Below the pieces are notes generated by a model. The model was not told the origin of the DNA. It saw only the letters and a program-made list of their open reading frames with translations, and searched no databases. Of a stretch of DNA of 64,000 bases, positions 56,098 through 64,000 are shown in pieces (position 1 is the first letter of the stretch; each line of letters opens with the position of its first letter). The stretch spans positions 179,504,516-179,568,515 of the forward strand of contig OX465281.1 of NCBI GenBank assembly GCA_949987705.1. The letters run 5' to 3'. The translations under genes and the position numbers were made by a program. This DNA comes from Thereva unica. Taxonomy: Eukaryota; Arthropoda; Insecta; Diptera; Therevidae.

Positions 56098-56528
56098 ATT
56101 GAATTTATCCCTCCATTTTTATCCAACAACCACTGTAATAAATATCAGATTTTTTTCCCTGGATGTTGTCTCTCCTTATTTCCAAAGCATTACAAAAGAA
56201 AAAAAAATTCTTTAACTCTTTCTTCATATACAGTTTACGGTTCTCCTTTGACAACGTTGCTCTGCCCGTGACCATGAATATTAATAAATCATGGGAAAAA
56301 AAAAAACAAAAAAAAAAAAAACAATATTTAATTTAAAATTTGATTGTGATATATAATAAAAAAAAAATTGAAGAATTTAGATATAAATGTTCTGTTTTTC
56401 TTTTAATATTCGTGCGTGCCAAAATTAAATTTTAATCTCTGGTAAGCTTTATGTCTGTGATATTGTTAGGCGGAAATAGCTCATTAAATGTTTGCTGGAT
56501 GAAACTAATCATTTTTTTGTTATTGAAT

Positions 56529-57515
56529 TTAGGATGCGGCTATATTGTTTGAAATTTTGGGATCGGTTGTTGTTTCAAATGGAAGTTTGCAAATCTTGGT
56601 TATTGGTCGCTTAAGTGTTTTATCGCGTACCTTTACAGTCACAGCTCGCGTTAAGCCATCTGTTCCTGGATGTACTTGAATAATTCGTCCTAAAGCCCAA
56701 TGACAAGGTGGTAGGTTATCTTCTTTTAATATAACCAGCTCCCCTGGTGTTAAATTTGGGCTGGTTTGGACCCATTTCGGACGTTGTTGTAAGCGGTTTA
56801 GATATTCCAGTCTCCATCGTTTCCAGAAAGCTTGTACCAGGCGCTGTATTAATTGCCATCTTGTCAGTCGGTTGATTGGTATGTTTGTTAATGAAGGCTC
56901 TGGGATTGTGAGTAATTGCCCTCCTATCAAGAAATGAGCTGGTGTTAATGCGGTCGGATCACGAGAATCGGTACTTATCTCAGTGAGTGGTCTCGAATTT
57001 AGACATGCTTCTATTTGTGTCAGGGTGGTGCTGAATTCTTCGTGTGTGAGTGTAGTATTGCCAATTACTCTTTTGATGTGATGTTTCGTGGATTTGACTC
57101 CTGCCTCCCAAAGGCCCCCAAAGTGAGGTGATGCTGGAGGGATGAATTTGAAGTTAACTCCATCATTTTCGAGTATGGCTCCGATTTCTTCATTCAATTG
57201 GTGCATTAGTTGTTTTTGTTGTTTCTTTAGAATTCCGCTTGCTCCCACGAAATTTGTACCACAGTCACAATATAGGTTAGCGCATAGTCCTCTTCTGGCG
57301 GTGAATCTTCGGAACGATGCGATGAATCCTTCTGCACTCAAGTCTGTTACCAACTCGAGATGGATGGCTTTGGTTGCCATACATACATAGAGTGCAATAT
57401 ATGCCTTGTATTTTTTCGGATTTCGGCCCTTGTGTGTTTTCATCTCGAAAGGTCCACAATAGTCAACTCCGGTGTTGGTGAATGGTCGTGACACATGTAA
57501 TCTTGGTGCCGGTAG
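56529..57515 (-). pseudogene. BEL-2 Gag-Pol, integrase catalytic core and C-terminus
   Basis: The minus strand contains FTNTGVDYCGPF (first Asp), LYCDCGTNFVGA (second Asp), FGGLWEAGVK (Glu), ACLNSRPL, and a DUF5641-like end (GELVILKEDNLPPCHWALGRI). A stop lies at 56529. The frame is the direct continuation of the polyprotein at 60086-64000 and was split from it by the LINE at 57516-60085. The sequence itself shows no internal damage. It is therefore a segment of an otherwise intact BEL integrase. Confidence 0.88.
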
Positions 57516-60085
57516 TACTATACTATGTGCCCCTTAATCCCTCGTGGGACATAGGGCGGAAACAGTTGCCCTCCAGCGGACTCTGTTTTGCGCGACAGCT
57601 CTTAGCTCTGACCAGGATCTCCCAGTAGTTGCGGCCTCTGCTAGTAGGGTTCTCCTCCACGTTGTTCTAGGTCTTCCAACTCGACGGGATCCTTGCGGGT
57701 TCCAGTCAAGGGCCTGTTTGGCTAGATTTTCGTTATCGCGTCGCAAGGTGTGGCCAACCCAATTCCATTTCCTTCGCCTGATTTGGTCGTCTATCCTTTC
57801 TTGGCCGGCACGGCGCCATAGCTCTTCATTTGAAATTCTATCTTGCCAGCGGATTTTTAGGATACGACGTAGGCATCTGTTTATGAAGACTTGTAGGCGC
57901 CCTGTGATGAATTGGGTGACTTTCCATGTTTCGCAACCGTATAAAAGAACTGCCTTAACGTTGGAATTGAACAGCCGCAATTTGGTGTTGGTTGAGATCT
58001 CCGTTGATCTCCATATGTGGAACAAGCATGCATTTGCGCTTCGTGCTTTATTTATTCTGGAACTGACGTCTTCTTCTGCACCACCATTTTCGGTAATAAT
58101 ACTACCGAGGTAGCAGAATTTATCTACCAGTTCCACGTCACGGTTATTCAGCGCAGTTCGTTCAAGTGTGTTTGCATTTATCCGCATTTCTTTGGTTTTA
58201 TTCGGATTCAGCCTTAAGCCTGCTAGACTACTTTCTGTTGCCAAATTGTTTAACATGTTTTTTAGCTCCTGATGTCTGTGGGCCAGCAAACAGATATCAT
58301 CTGCGTAGTCGAGGTCCTTAAGGCGATCTAGCAAACCCCACTGTATGCCGCCTGTTCTACTATCTAGAGCGCCAACAAGAATGTCATTTATTACTATAAG
58401 AAATAGTAATGGGGATAGTAAGCATCCTTGTCGTACTCCTGAACTCACCTCAAAGCTGTCGGATAATTTTCCGTTATGGAGAACTCTGCATTTGGAATTG
58501 TTGTATAGGGCTTTTATCAATTCTATTATCTTATCCGGCAGTCCACGTCGCCGTAATGCCTGCCATATAAAGCTCCTATTAACCGAGTCGAACGCTTTCT
58601 CATAATCTACGAAAGCAAGGTAAAGGGGGGATCGGAATTCAGTAGACTGTTCCACTATTATTCTTAAGGTGTTGATGTGATCTATACATGAACGGCCCTT
58701 CCTGAATCCGGCCTGCTGCCTTCTAAGCGTTTGATCTACTGCCTCTCTTATTCTTGATAGTATAGTGTGGGACAAGATTTTACCCACAGTAGATAATAGA
58801 CAGATGCCTCTCCAGTTGTCGCATATTGTTAGATCCCCCTTTTTGGGTATTTTGACTATGATACCTTCCGTCCAATCCTCCGGAAAGGTACAGGTGTTCC
58901 ATGCTAATTCGAGGATTGGCTGAAGCGCATCTGCTATGAGGCTTGAGTCGGCTTTCAACAATTCTGGCGGGATGCCATCTTTCCCAGCTGCTTTACCATT
59001 GGCCATCGCATGAATTGCGGTTACTATTTCCGTCTTGGATGGGGCCCGGGTGTTGATTCTTATCGGCTGTGCATTGTTGCTGTTTTCCTGAGGTTCCTGT
59101 GTGAGTGATCCATTCAGGGCGGCGAAGAAATAATCTCTCCATCTTTGGAGCTGCTCCTCGTCGCTGCACAGCAGCCTTCCATCCGCACTCTTAACGGCAT
59201 GCTTTTTAGTAGAGTGCTTTCCCGAGAGCTGTTTAGTAATTTGGTACAGCACTTTACTGTTGCCTGTGTTTGCCGCGTTTTCCGCTTTTTCTGCGAGCTC
59301 GTTTATCTGCTGCCTTTTATCACGCCGGACACTTCTCTTTACCTCTCGGTGTAATTGAGAGTACTCCCGTTCAAGTTGGTGACGTCTATCCGGGTCGCTT
59401 GTAGAGTTTATGTTATTTTTGAGGGCCCTCCTGCGTTCTATTTTTTGCCAGGTGCTGTCCGAGATCCAATGTTGCATGTTTCTCTGGACATAACCGATGC
59501 TTGTTTCCGCAGCCGTCAATATAGCGTCCTTTGTTGTACTCCACAGGTCTTCAATATTTGTGTCGTCAGAAACGGTTTGCTGGTTTAATATTTGCTGCAG
59601 GTTTCCAGCAAATTCTCGCTTTTTAGCGCTCTCCCGCAAGAGGTCAACGTTAAACCGTCTACGGTTTATAGATTCACGTTGAAAGTTTCTGATTGCAGCG
59701 ATTCTAAGGCGAATAGTTGCTACTACCAAATGGTGGTCGCTTCCAGTGTCCGCTCCCCTGAAGCTCCTGACATCTTCCAGAATGGTTCTCCATCTGCGGC
59801 TGACGGCCACATGATCTATCTGATTTCTCGTTCTACCATCGGGCGATACCCAGGTCTCTTTATGTATCTTCTTGTGACAAAAGTAAGTTCCACCTACCAT
59901 AAGTTGATGGGAAGAACAAAAGTCAACGAAAAGCTCACCATTGTTATTGGTAACTTGGCTTAGGCCTTGTTTTCCAATTGTTTGTTCAAGACCGGTGTTG
60001 TCGTGACCGATTTGTGCATTTAAGTCACCCATTAATACAATGATGTCTCCCCTTGGAATAGAGCGAAAAACCTCATTCAGTCGCC
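57516..60085 (-). mobile_element. RTE-like LINE inserted in BEL-2 integrase
   Basis: It is flanked by an 11-bp duplication GGTGCCGGTAG (57505-57515 and 60086-60096). The 832-codon frame (60032-57534) starts inside the endonuclease (MGDLNAQIG ... GSDHHLVVATI) and continues with RT blocks NWRGICLLSTVGKI, QAGFRKGRSCIDHI, FVDYEKAFDSV, GVRQGCLLSPLLF and LDYADDICLLAH, and a C-terminal WNWVGHTLRRD / GRPRTTWRR region. The 5' end is truncated (no endonuclease N-terminus). The 3' UTR is under 20 bases, with no long poly(A), as in RTE-type elements. The frame is otherwise intact. Confidence 0.87.
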
Positions 60086-63000
60086 GGTGCCGGTAGGTTG
60101 CCCATTAATTGTTCTTGACCAATGGCCTTTTGCCTGTAGCAGATCATACATTTGTGAATCTGAAGTCGGATTGTATTCCTCGCATTGAGCAGCCAATATT
60201 TTTGTGAGAGGACTTGAAGCATAAGTTGTGTTCCTCCATGCATAGTGTCCAGATGGGTTTTATTAATGATGAGTGTTGTTAAATGGGCTTTGTCTGGTAA
60301 TATGACGGGGAATTTTTCGTGAAAGGGTAAGTCGGAATGTTGTAGCCTTCCGCCAACTCGCAGAATACCCTTTGCGTCAATGAAAGGATTTAGCCTCCAT
60401 AGTCGGCTTTTAGGAGATAGTGATGTTTTCTGTTGAATTGCTTTGAGTTCGTTGGTGAACTCCCTTTCTTGAATTCTTTTTATCCAATATTGTAATGCTC
60501 CGTTTAATTCCTCAGTTGTTAGATGCATGGCTTTCCTTTGGGTGACGGGTCTTCGACTGTTGTAGATAAACCTCTGGCAGTATGCTGTTACACGTACAAG
60601 TCTTGTCAGGGATGAATATTTTGACTCCAAATCATCATTATGAATGCTGATTTTTAGATTCATGACCTTTCGTTGTTCCATGTCAGTAGGTTTTTGTTGT
60701 TTTTCCTGTGGCCACTGTCCTTCGGATTGTTGTAACCAATCCGGCCCTTTCCACCATAGTTCGTGTTTGCATAGTTCCTTTGTGGACATACCTCTTGACG
60801 CACAATCCGCCGGATTTTGTTTGGAAGGAACATGACTCCACACGTTTCTTCCTAAGGTTTCGTGAATGTGTGACACGCGATTGGCGACAAATGTCTTCCA
60901 CCTTGTGGGATGACCGCGTAACCATGCAAGCACGATTTCTGAGTCTGTCCATGCGTGTATGGTATGGGGAATTTCCATTTTTAATGCTGTAGTTATGTAC
61001 CGGATTAGTTTTGCCAGCAAGGTAGCAGCACATAACTCTAACCTTGGAAGACTTATTGTTTTTAATGGGGCTACCTTAGTTTTGGCACCAATTAATGTTG
61101 AGTGTCGTTTGCCTTCTTCGTCGGTGATGCACAGATATACGGTGGCTGCATAAGCCTTTTCGGATGCGTCAGAAAACCCATGTAATTCTGCCTTTCGGTT
61201 TGTCTTTGTGTAATGTGTCCACCTTGGTATATTGATGTTGTTGATGGCTAACAGATTCTCCTTATATCTGAACCATTCGGTGTTGAGATCCGGTGGGATT
61301 TCATCATCCCAGTCGAGACCTCTCTGCCATAGAGATTGTATGATTACTTTGGCTTGTATAATGATAGGTGCTAGTAGTCCTAGAGGATCAAAAAGCTTAG
61401 AAGTCTCTGACAACACGGTTCGCTTTGTCCATGTTGGTATATCCGGACTCCTTGTGTATGTATATGATAGTGTGTCGGTAGCTGGTTTCCAAACGATACC
61501 TAAGGTCCTGATGCTGTCATCCAGCGAGATTTCGTAAGATAGCTTGGTTTCGCGCAGTTCTGGTGGTATTGCCTGTAAAACTTCCTTGCAATTCGAAGCC
61601 CACTTGCGTAGCGAGAACCCTCCTGATGTCATTAATTGTAATAATTGTTGTTGTAATTCTAATGCACTGTCGATGGTTGAAGAGCCTGATAATAGGTCAT
61701 CTACGTAGAAATCTGTTAGCGTGGTATTGGAAGCTTCTGGATACATTTCCTTCTCGTCCAATGCTAGCTGCTTTAGTACTCGTGTGGCTAGGTATGGCGC
61801 ACTTTTCGTGCCAAAGGTGACTGTTAATAACTTGTACTCCTCAATAGGCTGGTTTGGTGAAATTCTCCAGACGATTCTTTGATAATCTGAGTCCGTCCTT
61901 CGTACTCGAATTTGTCGGTACATTTTCTCCAGATCTGCCGTAAATGCAATACAATGCTTTCGCCAACGTATTAGGATGGTGGTTAAATCGTCTTGTACTA
62001 CCGGCCCCTTTAACATCATATCGTTGAGTGATACACCACTGCTGGTTGCTCGTGAGGCATCAAACACGACTCGAAGTTTCGTAGTAGTGCTGGTTTCTCT
62101 TATGACTCCATGATGTGGCAAATAACTGCAAGTATAGTTATCCGCACCTCCTATCGTCTGTCGATGCTCATCTTCGGATGTGGTTGTTTTTTCCATATGA
62201 CCCAATTCTATGTACTCTTCTAAACATTTGGAATACTCTTTATAGACGTCTGGATTCTTCAGGAAACGCCTTTCCATTTGTAATAATCGTGTGACTGCTA
62301 TGTCCTTGGACTTGCCTAGATGATCCTTTTTGTTTACTTCCTTCAGTGGTAACTGTACTTCGTAACGTCCGTCTGGATAGCGCGTCGTAGTTTTTTGAAA
62401 TAGCATCTCACACTCCTTTTCTTCTTCTGTATATAGTGGTTTTTCTTGTAGCTCTTCTAATTCCCAGAATCGTTTTAGTTGATCATCGAGATCAGTGCTT
62501 ATGTGGAAGTTTTGTATGCGGGTTGAATTGTAGGGTTGGTTCTTGATTTCACCTGAGATTATCCAACCTAATGAGGTTTTTTGGGTTATGGCGCTTTTAT
62601 CTGGGCCTTTTATGAGACCCTCCATTATGATCTTGCTGTATATCTCTGCACCTAATAATAGATCAATCCTCCCTGGTCGATGATATTCTGGGTCTGCTAA
62701 TTCCAGATTGTTTAGGTGTATCCAATCCTGTCGTTTAACCGGTTGCATTGGCATGGCCTCTGCCACTTTTCGTAGCACTAGTCCAGTTACTTCGATACTG
62801 ACATCGTTGGTTCTCAATGGCTTGATGAAAAACTTGGTTTTTATCCTTGGTTTGCCTATGTGTTCATCGCCTACCCCATGAAGATGAACGTTAATATGTT
62901 GTCCCTTGACTTGTAAATCTTGCATAATTCTCTCTGTTACAAATGATGCTTGGGATCCTTGGTCGATCAGAGCGCGAACGATTTGTTCTCTTCCATTTTG

Positions 63001-64000
63001 TGAGACAACTCTCACTAAAGCTGTGGCCAAAAGAACATGATTGTTTTGGGCTTTGCTTACCACAAAAGATTCCAACTTGGTTAGGGTGTCGGGCTGCTCC
63101 ATTTGGTCAAAATCTTGATTTGGTTTACTTGATTTTTCGTCTCTTGAAATATTAGCATTAGGGTTGCTCAGTTTTGCGGTCGCAACTAGTTGTCTTGTAG
63201 TATGAACTTGTTGCTTGTTTGTCACTGGCAGATTGTTGTCATGGAGTAGAGTGTGATGTCGTCGTTTGCATTGCTTGCAGGTTCTTTGGCTTGGACACGT
63301 TGCGAGCATGTGCCCATACCCGAGGCAATTGATACATACATTGGTTGTCCGAACTGATTCCATTTTTCTTGCTGCGGATTGGCTTAGGAATTTTGGACAT
63401 TGCCGTATGCTATGATGTTGAGCACATAGTGGGCATGAAGGTTGGGTGTTGACATGGAATGCTTGCGTTGTAACCTTCGTCTTTGCTGAGAAGTTTCGGT
63501 AGGTTTTGTCTATTGCTGATCCTCGGTTTCCGACGGCCTCTAAGGTTCTGAATCGTCCTTCCATGAATTCGCGGATGGTACTCCATGTTGGTATCTCGGT
63601 ACTAGTGTTAATGCTTTGCTCCCACAGTTGATGCGTTTCGGGTGGTAATTTTTGTACGACCATGAAAATTATCACTGCGTCCCAAGTCTGCACTGGTACG
63701 CCTAGATTGTATAATGCTTGTAGGCCTTCGGTGGTTACATCCATTAGACTTTTGATTCCTTGTGAAGACTCGGTGGACAACTTCGGTTGGTTAAATAAAA
63801 GTTTCAGCTGGGCATTGATGAGTATTCTTTTATTGTCATATCTCTCTTTTAGAAGTTTCCAGGCAGGTGCATAATTGTCATTCGTGATTTGTACTTGTCG
63901 CAAGAGACCTTCAGCTTCTCCACTTAAATGTAGCTTTAGATATTGCAACTTTTGGGCGTTTGATAGGCTATAGTTTTGATGAATTAGGCTCGTGAACAGA
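60086..64000 (-). CDS. BEL/Pao element BEL-2: Gag-Pol polyprotein (open at the right edge)
   Basis: The frame is open from the right edge of the window, so its start is outside; the first internal ATG is at 63948. Domains in order: DUF1759 Gag (KLQYLKLHLSGEAEGLL), zinc knuckles (CPLCAQHHSIRQC, CINCLGYGHMLATC, CKQCKRRHH), DUF1758 protease (ALIDQGSQASFV), RT (LRVVFDASRA, FTADLEKMYRQI, TDFYVDDLLSG with YVDD), RNase H (HGFSDASEKAYAA, AWTDSEIVLAWL), and the integrase zinc module (HLDTMHGG ... CMICYRQKA). The coding match ends in the target duplication at 60086-60096, beyond which the LINE supplies a premature stop at 60073. The integrase core resumes at 57515. No other defect is seen. Confidence 0.92.

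Larger units (their letters stand above)
51006..56451. mobile_element. Penelope-like element pair, head to head
   Basis: The block is flanked by a 13-bp duplication TGTCTGTGATATT (50993-51005 and 56452-56464). It contains a 5'-truncated copy on the minus strand (51006 to about 53030) joined to a near-complete copy on the plus strand (about 53031-56451). The pseudo-LTR (53031-53575, with poly(A)-like tract) is found again at the ends of each copy. Inverted, partly truncated tandem copies are characteristic of Penelope-like elements. Removing the block reconnects BEL-2 integrase with its downstream region. Confidence 0.85.

Noticed and set aside
57544..59963. Several plus-strand open frames of 60-190 codons, and similar ones at 60644-63874
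   Set aside because: They are antisense shadows of the LINE and BEL-2 coding sequences.
1..64000. tRNA, rRNA or host protein-coding genes
   Set aside because: None could be supported on reading both strands; every convincing protein is from a mobile element.

Overview
The window is repeat-dense eukaryotic DNA, most likely from an insect. The evidence is gypsy/errantivirus-like elements with F-type envelope genes, BEL/Pao elements, an R1-clade LINE, a PIF/Harbinger transposon with a MADF/BESS gene, a Penelope-like element, CTAG-ended Helitron-like elements, and spliceosomal introns of only 50-70 nt. I find no convincing single-copy host gene, rRNA, tRNA or CRISPR array. Almost everything is transposons nested in transposons, with satellite arrays carried inside some of them. 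The species cannot be fixed from sequence alone.

Layout. 1-3461: 5' part of a BEL/Pao element (BEL-1, minus strand) with open gag-pol, PBS-like site and LTR. 3463-16825: errantivirus-like element E1 (plus strand) with broken pol, a BEL-type LTR between integrase and env that is itself split by an intact PIF/Harbinger transposon (6237-9177), broken env, and a 3' LTR split by a 5.2-kb satellite-bearing insertion (11399-16561). 16826-23069: two inverted copies of an R1-type LINE gag, a second LINE fragment, a Helitron-like element, and an errantivirus solo LTR. 23110-27240: second copy of the satellite-bearing element. 27241-34918: mostly unassigned AT-rich DNA with MITE-like and foldback repeats. 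34919-42998: an errantivirus gag-protease fragment, a Helitron-like element, and a decayed Harbinger transposase interrupted by another Helitron-like element made largely of 118-bp repeats. 43000-47055: errantivirus-like element E2 (minus strand; env and integrase). 47056-64000: BEL-2 (minus strand), inserted in the E2 integrase and itself hit by an RTE-like LINE in its LTR, a head-to-head Penelope-like pair, and another LINE in its integrase.

How the parts relate. The order of insertion can be read from target-site duplications and interrupted frames: E2, then BEL-2, then the Penelope pair and two LINEs; and R1 LINE, then errantivirus LTR, then the satellite-bearing element. Three things stand out. 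The Harbinger element carries two oppositely oriented spliced genes whose second exons each lie inside the other's intron. The BEL LTRs contain serial hairpins with a constant loop and changing stems, plus conserved GT-AG intron-like modules on the strand opposite to BEL transcription. BEL-2 carries an extra basic, proline-rich open frame between integrase and 3' LTR.
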